Shown here: in pieces, positions 55,261 to 61,286 of the stretch
How positions within the stretch are numbered: the stretch's first letter is position 1
Layout: each line of letters begins with the position of its first letter
Assembly: GCA_913774355.1 (NCBI GenBank)
Contig: CAJYGB010000024.1
Span: 1 to 61,286, forward strand
From: an uncultured Chryseobacterium sp.
GTDB taxonomy: Bacteria; Bacteroidota; Bacteroidia; Flavobacteriales; Weeksellaceae
DNA length: 61,286 bases
Direction of reading: 5' to 3'
Notes under the pieces: model-generated
The model's input: only the letters and a program-made list of their open reading frames with translations
Database searches by the model: none
Told to the model about the DNA's origin: nothing
Position numbers and translations under genes: made by a program

Positions 55261-55316
55261 GTTAAAATGATTACGATACAGCTCTTGCCTTTTTACGTAA
55301 GCTTAACTGATATAAA

Positions 55317-55619
55317 ATGAAATTGTTAATCCACACAATCTGTTTCCTCATGATAACAGCTTCCTGTTCTGGAAATTCGTCCCCTCAGAATTTAACCTGG
55401 TATAATGATTCTTCCATCACAAACATTATCGAAGATCCCGAACACCCGGAAGAGCAGATGCGGATTTCCATCGGGATAAGTGCACAGGTATTTTATATTT
55501 CAAAAAAATCTCCCGATTATAAAAGCCTGATGGAAAAGGCTGATCTGAGTCTTAAAAAAAACATATCTTTTGACATCGGGATTGAAAATAAAACCAATAT
55601 TATTAAAAGGATTAAATAA
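55317..55619 (+). CDS. Lipoprotein resembling the protein-glutaminase propeptide
   Basis: 100 residues with lipobox ITAS-C (Cys17). Residues 49-99 (RISIGISAQVFYIS ... IENKTNIIKRI) align with residues 58-107 of the neighbouring protein-glutaminase propeptide (RVNFIITAQNFEIR ... LKANTNEIVKV), sharing the I-S/T-A-Q-x-F-x-I strand, a Y-x-S-hydrophobic helix, and N-x-T-N-x-I near the end; one gap of about three residues is needed. It starts 57 bases after the enzyme gene. A stand-alone, membrane-tethered copy of an inhibitory propeptide suggests self-protection or a trans-acting inhibitor. This is an inference from similarity and location. Confidence 0.7.
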   Translation: MKLLIHTICFLMITASCSGNSSPQNLTWYNDSSITNIIEDPEHPEEQMRISIGISAQVFYISKKSPDYKSLMEKADLSLKKNISFDIGIENKTNIIKRIK

Positions 55620-55658
55620 CCAATCAATAAGAATTTGTACTCAATTGTATTTCAATGT

Positions 55659-55693
55659 CCGGCCTTGGCTTATTGCCATGGCTGGTTTTTTTT
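55659..55693 (+). terminator. Terminator of the protein-glutaminase unit
   Basis: An 11-position stem (55659-55669 with 55675-55685, one mismatch, one G-U), loop TTATT, followed by eight T. Confidence 0.85.
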
Positions 55694-55746
55694 ACCGTTG
55701 AAAAGCTTTTCCAAAGTTAATTTAAATAAAATTTAACAAAATTAAA

Positions 55747-55777
55747 TTGCACACAATTTAATTTGGCAATATCTTTG
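55747..55777 (+). promoter_or_regulatory. Promoter of the nitroreductase-ohrR-ohr operon
   Basis: TTG (55747-55749), 20-base spacer, TATCTTTG (55770-55777). The start codon is 31 bases further. The inverted AATTAAATTG / CAATTTAATT at 55740-55763 overlapping the TTG could be an operator, for example for OhrR. Confidence 0.7.
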
Positions 55778-55807
55778 CAGTATAAAATTCACTAAAAATT
55801 TAAAACA

Positions 55808-56440
55808 ATGTCATTAATAGAAGATTTAAACTGGAGACATGCGGTAAAAGCTTATGATCCGACCAAAAAAGTATCGGAAGAAGATTTAAATAAAATCCTG
55901 GAGTCGGCGAGGCTTGCCCCTACTTCATCAGGACTGCAGCCTTTTCGCGTTATCGTAGTGGAAAATCAGGAATTAAAGGAAAAAATGGTTCAGGGCGCAT
56001 TGAATCCTGAAGTGATGAGGGATTCTTCCCACGTACTGGTTTTTGCCGCCTGGGACAGCTATTCCGATGAAAAAATCGACAAGGTATATGACCACCATAC
56101 CGATGTTAGAGATCTGCCGAGAGGCCGTTTTTCGAGCTACACTGATAAAATCAAAGAAATCTACGGAGCGCAGACCCCGGATGAGCATTTTGCACATACG
56201 GCCAGACAAACCTATATCGCTTTAGGACTGGCCATGGCACAGGCAGCGGAACTGAAAATCGACAGTACGCCGGCAGAAGGGTTCAGCAATGAGGTGGTGG
56301 ATGAAATTTTAGGATTAAGAGATTTAGGACTAAAAAGTGTGAGCCTGCTGTATCTGGGTTACAGAGACGAGAAAAATGACTGGCTGTCCCACATGAAGAA
56401 AGTAAGAATTCCAATGGAGGAATTTATCATCAGAAAATAA
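55808..56440 (+). CDS. Nitroreductase-family NAD(P)H-dependent flavin oxidoreductase
   Basis: 210 residues. Family start EDLNWRHAVKAYDPTKKVSE with the FMN-binding Arg/Lys region, SARLAPTSSGLQPFRVIVVE, and a late GLRDLGLKSVSLLYLGYRDE. NfsB-like size. Reduces quinones, nitro-compounds or similar electrophiles with FMN. Genes ohrR and ohr follow at 25 and 1 bases, so it probably serves in oxidative or electrophile stress. Confidence 0.9.
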   Translation: MSLIEDLNWRHAVKAYDPTKKVSEEDLNKILESARLAPTSSGLQPFRVIVVENQELKEKMVQGALNPEVMRDSSHVLVFAAWDSYSDEKIDKVYDHHTDVRDLPRGRFSSYTDKIKEIYGAQTPDEHFAHTARQTYIALGLAMAQAAELKIDSTPAEGFSNEVVDEILGLRDLGLKSVSLLYLGYRDEKNDWLSHMKKVRIPMEEFIIRK

Positions 56441-56464
56441 CAGTAAACTTTTCATTTTCAAAAC

Positions 56465-56899
56465 ATGGAAAAACAGGAACCTTTAAAACTGGAAAATCAG
56501 CTCTGCTTTCCGCTGTATGTGATTGCCAAAGAAATTACGGGCATGTACCGCCCGTTTCTGGAAGAGCTTGATATGACCTATCCGCAGTATCTCGTTATGA
56601 TGGTACTCTGGGAGAACGACGGGCTTCCTGTAAACCATATCGGCGAAAAGCTGTACCTGGACAGTGGCACTTTGACGCCGCTCCTTAAAAGACTGGAAAA
56701 CAAAGGCTTCATCCGCAGGGAGCGAAAGAAAGAAGATGAACGGGTGGTTGAAGTTTATATTACTGATTCCGGGAAAGCCCTGAAGCAGAAAGCCTGTGAG
56801 ATTCCCGGGAAAATCCATAAAAAAGTGGACGCTTCGCCTGAAGACTGGATGGCACTGAAGGAAAGCGTACAAAAAATATTAAGCAAATTAGAAAAATAA
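56465..56899 (+). CDS. ohrR: MarR-family organic peroxide sensor OhrR
   Basis: 144 residues, winged-helix repressor. LENQLCFPLYVIAKEIT carries the redox-sensing Cys (residue 15) in the OhrR context, YPQYLVMMVLWENDG is the family helix, LDSGTLTPLLKRLENKGFI is the recognition helix, and RRERKKEDERVVEVYIT is the wing. Cysteine oxidation by organic hydroperoxides releases it from DNA. Its target is likely the operon promoter at 55747. The ohr gene starts directly after its stop. Confidence 0.93.
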   Translation: MEKQEPLKLENQLCFPLYVIAKEITGMYRPFLEELDMTYPQYLVMMVLWENDGLPVNHIGEKLYLDSGTLTPLLKRLENKGFIRRERKKEDERVVEVYITDSGKALKQKACEIPGKIHKKVDASPEDWMALKESVQKILSKLEK

Positions 56900-57322
56900 A
56901 TGAAAACCTTATACACAACAAAAGTTACCGCCACAGGAGGCAGAAACGGAAAAGTAAAGAGCGAGAACGGAGTCCTTGACCTGGAAGTAAAGATGCCAAA
57001 GGCACTTGGCGGTGCCACCGACGATTTCACTAATCCTGAAATGCTGTTTGCCGCAGGCTATGCCGCCTGTTTCGACAGTGCCCTGAACAGGATTATTTCC
57101 CTTTCAAAGATAAAAACCGGAGAAACCACCGTAACCGCAGAAGTAAGCATCGGCCAGATTGACAATGGTGGCTTCGGACTTGCCGTTCAGCTGGATGTGA
57201 ATATTCCTGAAGTTTCTATTGAAGAAGCCCGGTCGCTGACGGAAAAGGCACACGAGATTTGTCCGTATTCCAATGCGACAAGAAATAACATCGAAGTTAA
57301 ACTTTCGGTAACGAATAATTAA
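56900..57322 (+). CDS. ohr: Organic hydroperoxide resistance protein
   Basis: 140 residues, OsmC/Ohr family. Thiol peroxidase that reduces organic peroxides using lipoyl thiols. The two catalytic cysteines are in AAGYAACFDSALN and HEICPYSNATRNN; Arg in the substrate loop is near GGRNGKV. Begins TLYTTKVTATGGRNG. It follows ohrR without a gap (TAA then ATG), a classic pair. Terminator downstream. Confidence 0.95.
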   Translation: MKTLYTTKVTATGGRNGKVKSENGVLDLEVKMPKALGGATDDFTNPEMLFAAGYAACFDSALNRIISLSKIKTGETTVTAEVSIGQIDNGGFGLAVQLDVNIPEVSIEEARSLTEKAHEICPYSNATRNNIEVKLSVTNN

Positions 57323-57345
57323 GAGTATATCTTTTGAATAATAGG

Positions 57346-57377
57346 AAATCTGCTTTTTAGGAAGCAGATTTTTTTTG
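57346..57377 (+). terminator. Terminator of the ohr operon
   Basis: A 10-bp stem (57346-57355 with 57362-57371), loop TTTAGG, followed by T to 57376. Confidence 0.88.
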
Positions 57378-57444
57378 TGAAAAAATTAACAGAATTAACC
57401 ATACTTCATTTTGTCCCCGGAAATGACTGATCAAAATTATCAGT

Positions 57445-58608
57445 ATGTTTGCTATTCGAAATTTTCAATATTGTAAAACGCTACTTGTGAAACCAATCCT
57501 TTTGCTTATCATTTCTATAATAAGTTTATCCAAGATTCATGCCCAGCACACCTATGCTTTCTTCGGTTCTTTCAACCGGGATAAAAATACGGAGGGATTG
57601 TTTGTTTACGAACTGGATACCCTCAGCGGGAAGTTATCGAAAGTTACTTCATTTACCGGAATGCTCAATCCTTCTTTTCTTACGGTATCGTCCAATGGAA
57701 AATACGTTTTTGCCTGCACCGAAAGCAAGACGAAGAACGGAGGAAGTGTCAGCAGCTTTGCATTTGATCCCGAAAAAAAATTGCTCACGCTGATCAGCAG
57801 ACAGAAAAGCGGCGGCGAAAATCCCGTTTATCTTACCGTCCACCCAAGCGGAAAATGGCTGGTGAACGGAAATTATACGGAAGGGAGCGTTTCGGTATAT
57901 CCGATTTCTGAGGACGGACAGATCCATCCTTATGTCCAGAATTTCCAATTTACCGAAGGAAGTATCGACAAGAACAGGCAGGAACGGGCGCACATCCATT
58001 CCACCGTTTTCTCTCCGGATTTCAGCTATATTTTTCTACCGGATCTGGGAGCGGATAAGATCAGGACCTATCGGTTTGAAACCGAGAAAGACCGGCCGCT
58101 ACAACCTGCAGCCATTCCTTTCACGGCAACGGTTCCGGGAAGCGGGCCGAGACACCTCACCTTTCATCCTAACGGGAAATTTGCCTACTGTATTGAAGAA
58201 ATGGGCGGCGCAATAGATGTTTATTCGTATGACCACGGAAAGCTGAACAGTCTGCAGCGCATCAATACCCATTCTGAAAAATACAGGGAAAATTTTGAAA
58301 GTTCGGATGTGCACGTTTCACCCGACGGCAGATTCCTATATGCTTCCAACCGCGGAAACGAAAATAACATAGCTATTTTTTCAATCCGGGATGACGGAAC
58401 TTTAAAAACCATCGGCTACCAGTCTACCAAAGGAAAACACCCGCGGGTGTTCAATCTGGATCCAGATGGCAAATTTTTAATTGCCACCAACGCCGGAACC
58501 GGTACTGTTGTCGTATTCAGGAGAAACCCGGAAACGGGACTGCTGAAAAAAGTGGGTAGAAAGATTAAAATCAAAAGTGTTTCGTGTGTGGAGATCAGGA
58601 GATATTAA
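57445..58608 (+). CDS. Exported lactonase-family beta-propeller protein
   Basis: 387 residues. Hydrophobic signal region ending KIHA-Q at about residue 33. Seven-bladed YbhE-type propeller: TYAFFGSFNRDKNTEGLFVY, NPSFLTVSSNGKYVFAC, NPVYLTVHPSGKWLVNGNY, AHIHSTVFSPDFSYIFLPDL, GPRHLTFHPNGKFAYCIEEM, SDVHVSPDGRFLYASNRG and HPRVFNLDPDGKFLIATNAG. These are the 6-phosphogluconolactonase-like repeats. Because it is exported, a role on periplasmic sugar lactones is more likely than in the pentose phosphate pathway. Confidence 0.88.
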   Translation: MFAIRNFQYCKTLLVKPILLLIISIISLSKIHAQHTYAFFGSFNRDKNTEGLFVYELDTLSGKLSKVTSFTGMLNPSFLTVSSNGKYVFACTESKTKNGGSVSSFAFDPEKKLLTLISRQKSGGENPVYLTVHPSGKWLVNGNYTEGSVSVYPISEDGQIHPYVQNFQFTEGSIDKNRQERAHIHSTVFSPDFSYIFLPDLGADKIRTYRFETEKDRPLQPAAIPFTATVPGSGPRHLTFHPNGKFAYCIEEMGGAIDVYSYDHGKLNSLQRINTHSEKYRENFESSDVHVSPDGRFLYASNRGNENNIAIFSIRDDGTLKTIGYQSTKGKHPRVFNLDPDGKFLIATNAGTGTVVVFRRNPETGLLKKVGRKIKIKSVSCVEIRRY

Positions 58609-58637
58609 TCTTATCTTTATCCTTCTAAACTTTTGAT

Positions 58638-58952
58638 ATGAAAATGTACATTATTATCATGAATAATGTTCCGGATAAGCTGGTTCCCGTTATCGCTGCT
58701 CACGCGTCACTGGCATGTTATAAGAAATATGAAAATAGTGAAGATATGAAGAAATGGATGAACGGTATTTTTAGGAAAGTCGTATGCACAGCCAATACAA
58801 CAGAATTTGAAAATCTTAAAAATGAAAATGATTTTGTCCTGTTAACAGAATCCGCATTGGATAATCAGGAAGTTGCATTAGCCTTTTCTCCAAGAGAAGA
58901 ATATCCCAAAAAATTTAAATTTCTTAAAATGTGGACTCCCCAGCATATTTAA
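58638..58952 (+). CDS. PTH2-fold-like small protein
   Basis: 104 residues. MYIIIMNNVPDKLVPVIAAH then ASLACYKKYENSEDMKKWMN, FRKVVCTANTTEFENLK and EVALAFSPREEYPKKFKFLK: the pattern of a family related to peptidyl-tRNA hydrolase 2 (an initial strand, H-A-S/A-x-A helix, K-V-V strand, late F-K-F-L). Catalytic Lys and Asp of genuine PTH2 are not clearly kept in place, so the function is open. No signal peptide. Confidence 0.6.
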   Translation: MKMYIIIMNNVPDKLVPVIAAHASLACYKKYENSEDMKKWMNGIFRKVVCTANTTEFENLKNENDFVLLTESALDNQEVALAFSPREEYPKKFKFLKMWTPQHI

Positions 58953-59070
58953 ATCATGTTATTCAATGTATTATAGACAACTGTTGGATTGCTATTAATA
59001 ATAAAATCAAATCATTTATTTTTGATTTAGAAATCCAATACAATAATTATCTAAATAAATAATTAATTTC

Positions 59071-59556
59071 ATGAAAGAATTCGAGTTTCTGGATCTCTTG
59101 CGAAAATCCACAATCAAGTGTTACGAATTTGCAAAAAATTATGTTGCAGATGATCTTCCAGAAAGCTTTACCTATTGTGTTTCGCTCAACGTCTCCTGTG
59201 ACGATCCTCATCTTAAAGGATTTGATATTTATCCTGAAGACAATAATCGGAAACTTGAAATGTTGAAAGATACAGATGTTGCTGAACTCTTGTACAGAAA
59301 AGGCAAAATACCGGTTTGGATCGACATTTCCGTGGAATGTATTCACATGAACAAAACCATTATCCAGCTTTTGTGTGCAGGACGTTATTCCGATAACAGT
59401 GAAGACTATTATTATAACCATCATGATATCGTGTCTCCATTTGGCATTAAAGGCCCTTCTCTTCCTTTCGGTCATAAAGAGGGAGAAAAAATCAGATTAA
59501 AAAACAGGTACAAAAAATCTTTTTTAAATAGGCTTAAAGCAGCATTCAATTGGTGA
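59071..59556 (+). CDS. Hypothetical cytoplasmic protein
   Basis: 161 residues beginning MKEFEFLDLLRKSTIKCYEF. Contains FTYCVSLNVSCDDP, GKIPVWIDISVECIHMNKTI and IQLLCAGRYSDNSEDYYYNH; ends basic (KKSFLNRLKAAF). The layout, a helix then strands with 'VWIDIxVE', resembles small proteins found near contact-dependent toxin or immunity loci, but I cannot assign it. Flanks are AT-rich noncoding DNA. Confidence 0.6.
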   Translation: MKEFEFLDLLRKSTIKCYEFAKNYVADDLPESFTYCVSLNVSCDDPHLKGFDIYPEDNNRKLEMLKDTDVAELLYRKGKIPVWIDISVECIHMNKTIIQLLCAGRYSDNSEDYYYNHHDIVSPFGIKGPSLPFGHKEGEKIRLKNRYKKSFLNRLKAAFNW

Positions 59557-59736
59557 CCAATAAGATAATAAGAAATTGGAAGAACGTTAAAACAACGTGA
59601 ATTTGATCATATATAATTCGTTTTGAAAAGACCGAATAAATAAGAATGATGAGAATTTAATAAAATTTTCAGCCTAATGAAAAAAAGTCATTTTAATATA
59701 CAAGACTTTTGGAAAGTATCATGACTTAAGAGACTT

Positions 59737-59757
59737 CCAGCATCCAGCATCCAGCAT
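59737..59757. repeat. Short tandem repeat CCAGCAT x3
   Basis: CCAGCAT three times in tandem in an otherwise empty 250-base gap before the deformylase-like gene. Confidence 0.7.
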
Positions 59758-59806
59758 CCTTCTTCCAGCCTTTTAATCCGGTTCTACTTCAGTTCACATT
59801 AATTTA

Positions 59807-60427
59807 TCACAGCATCACCTTCTTAAAAGCCTCCACCTTCTGATAGTGATCATTGGATTCTTTTTCCTTTTTATCAATAATCAGAATTCCGGATAGATGA
59901 TCGATTTCATGCTGGAAAATCACGGCGGTAAATCCTTCGACAATTTCCGAATATTTTCGGCCTTTCAGATCAACGTACTCCAGTTGAATGACCTGGCTCC
60001 GGTAAAACTGATCCCTGAATTCGGGAATGGAGAGGTCGCCTTCCGGACCGAGGTTCTGGATTTCGGATTTCCAGGTAACCACTGGATTGATGAAATATTC
60101 CAGCGGCTCTCCCGGCTTGTCGAAACGCTGTACCCAGATTACTTTCCGGTTGATCCCGACCTGTGGTGCCGCAATACCTACTCCACCATCCGTTGACAGC
60201 AAAGCTTTCTTCATTCTCTTTACCAGAACTGCCGTATTCTTATCCAGGGGATCAATTTCAGAGGAAAGGCTCAGCAATATTTTATGCTGATGCTCATCGG
60301 TAGTCTGGTAAATCGGCAAAGCAGTATTGATGTCGCCCTGGTTAATCAGCTTAACCTCATCGGCAGTCAGTTTTTGGGCATGGATGAATCCGACATAAAG
60401 GATCAATAGAAGAGAAAGTTTTTTCAT
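59807..60427 (-). CDS. Secreted peptide deformylase homologue with Cys-to-Asp metal-site change
   Basis: 206 residues. Signal peptide MKKLSLLLILYVGFIHA-Q, unusual for deformylases, which act on nascent chains in the cytoplasm. Deformylase motifs: motif 1 GVGIAAPQ (82-89), motif 2 EGDLSIPE, where Asp131 takes the place of the metal-binding Cys of EGCLS, and motif 3 FQHEIDHL (His173, Glu174, His177). With two His and an Asp it could still bind metal but with altered chemistry. No tRNA formyltransferase gene is adjacent. It may be a periplasmic amidase of new specificity; that is inference. Confidence 0.85.
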   Translation of the reverse strand: MKKLSLLLILYVGFIHAQKLTADEVKLINQGDINTALPIYQTTDEHQHKILLSLSSEIDPLDKNTAVLVKRMKKALLSTDGGVGIAAPQVGINRKVIWVQRFDKPGEPLEYFINPVVTWKSEIQNLGPEGDLSIPEFRDQFYRSQVIQLEYVDLKGRKYSEIVEGFTAVIFQHEIDHLSGILIIDKKEKESNDHYQKVEAFKKVML

Positions 60428-60443
60428 GCTAAGGAATCTTGGA

Positions 60444-60451
60444 CAAAGATA
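60444..60451 (-). promoter_or_regulatory. Promoter -7 element of the deformylase-like gene
   Basis: TATCTTTG on the minus strand (complement of 60444-60451), 16 bases before the start codon. No clear TTG partner. Confidence 0.55.
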
Positions 60452-60854
60452 AACGATGTTTTTTAAGTTTTGACATAACCAGACACGATTTTCCAGATTC
60501 CCTATGGAATGTAATACTGAAAAGCGATACGGAAAGATTCGGATTGAAATTCCTACCGGAATGACAATAGGGCATTAAAGCTTACTTTATAAATTTAAAA
60601 TACGAAATAAAAACGCATCATGAATTATGCGCCATCATCTGTGAAAATCTGAGCAGATCTGTGGTTTAAACAATCGCTCTATGCGAATCTCTAATACTAC
60701 GTCCAGATTCCTGGAATGACAAAAGTGCGGAAAATTCATCGATGATCTTCATTAAAAATCAATCATACTATTCGCAGCCAAAAACACACTGTCATCCCGC
60801 AGGGATCCAGACCTGGTATTAGAGAGCAGCCCGGAAGGATTCGCAGAAGCTAAA
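60452..60854. other. Gene-free region with decayed repeats
   Basis: About 400 bases without a gene. Contains ATTCCTACCGGAATGACAA (near 60549), a related GATTCCTGGAATGACAAAA (near 60706) and TCATCCCGCAGGGATCCAG (60792-60810), pieces of dispersed extragenic repeats, some shared with 28023-28285. Confidence 0.5.
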
Positions 60855-61060
60855 TTAACGTGAACCCGAAGTAAAAACTGAGTTTAAAGGCTGTAAGAAG
60901 GGAAGCTGAAGACTGAAAGTTTCTTCGATCACCATATCGATAACAGTCTCAAATATCAAATGATCGCAAAGAAAAAACGCTAATTAAAATTCCAGATCAT
61001 TTCCTGTGTTTTTTATTTTAATAACTGAAAACAAATTAAGCATCATCGGGTTCACGTTAA
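60855..61060. repeat. MITE-like repeat, family A, copy 2 (clean ends)
   Basis: A 206-bp element bounded by TTAACGTGAACCCGA (60855-60869) and its exact inverse TCGGGTTCACGTTAA (61046-61060). Flanking bases are AT-rich on both sides (TAAA / ATTA). Interior shares ordered blocks with 6592-6805. No coding capacity. Confidence 0.7.
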
Positions 61061-61082
61061 ATTAGAAAATAATCTTCCCACT

Positions 61083-61286
61083 TAGAGCCTGTTTAAATTT
61101 ACCTTTTTCTATTTTAACATTAAGAATTTAAGGCATTTTAACTTAAAAAATCAATATGTCGGTTGCCCGGCAATATTCAATTAAATCAATTGAAATCATC
61201 GTATTAAAGTGAAGAATAAACAAAGTTTATTTAATTCAGAAAATTAAGAGAAATGACGGAAAATTTGCTGAATTAAAATTTTAAAC
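61083..61286. repeat. MITE-like repeat, family B, copy 2, cut by the window end
   Basis: Begins TAGAGCCTGTTTAAATTT and runs to the window edge at AAAATTTTAAAC. It shares AACATTAAG, TTTTAACTTAAAAAA and AAGTGAAGAATAAACAAAG with copy 1 at 44544-44777. The right inverted end is just starting when the window stops. Confidence 0.6.

Overview
The window is chromosomal DNA of a Bacteroidota bacterium, almost certainly Chryseobacterium or a very close Weeksellaceae relative. The signs are: GLPGLI and GG-leader peptide families; PorT of the type IX secretion system; promoters of the Bacteroidota form (TTG, about 18-22 bases, TAnnTTTG) instead of -35/-10 boxes; weak Shine-Dalgarno sequences; signal peptides ending in AQ or SQ; and a gene for protein-glutaminase, an enzyme known from Chryseobacterium proteolyticum. 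No tRNA, rRNA or CRISPR array was seen.

Left part (1-6430): the edge of an IS1595-type transposase gene, an orphan Cys-rich GG-leader peptide, an MFS transporter broken in a homopolymer, and a compact 'grasp-with-spasm' RiPP operon. That operon holds a graspetide-like precursor, a lipoprotein, an ATP-grasp ligase, a 62-aa protein, a SPASM protein with no radical-SAM cysteines and a GLPGLI protein. Next comes a repeat-rich gap (6430-7210).

Housekeeping block (7200-18000): ZapB-like/ZapA, then a 6S RNA, then RNase Y on the minus strand; a membrane protein, UbiE/MenG and PorT; a KAS III-like synthase; a metallophosphoesterase; a degenerate deacetylase; threonine dehydrogenase; gamma-glutamyltransferase.

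Accessory island (18000-26700): a frameshifted tyrosine recombinase whose upstream DNA carries two inverted recombinase-like core sites (AGTAGTC-N7-GACTACT) flanking about 186 bp with a consensus outward promoter. This is a candidate invertible promoter. Beyond it lies a tandem family of secreted tail-fibre-like proteins, one copy silenced by a stop codon in its signal peptide, followed by small HTH regulators.

Middle block (26700-44550): dicarboxylate symporter, lipid kinase, DUF3298 lipoprotein, two DUF3857 transglutaminase-like proteins, GyrB, CydAB, a double-OmpA protein, LysRS, RlmF with a c-type cytochrome lipoprotein, and a membrane protein.

Trp operon (44850-52130): a consensus promoter, an apparently leaderless 25-aa leader peptide with three consecutive Trp codons, a terminator hairpin, then trpE-G-orf-D-C-F-B-A. 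An AT-rich 155-aa stranger sits between trpG and trpD. lipB follows.

Right part (53000-61286): a serine hydrolase; protein-glutaminase followed by a small lipoprotein resembling the enzyme's own propeptide; nitroreductase-OhrR-Ohr; lactonase; a PTH2-like protein; a secreted peptide deformylase homologue with Asp in place of the metal-binding Cys; and a terminal intergenic region with two MITE-like repeat families that also occur elsewhere in the window.
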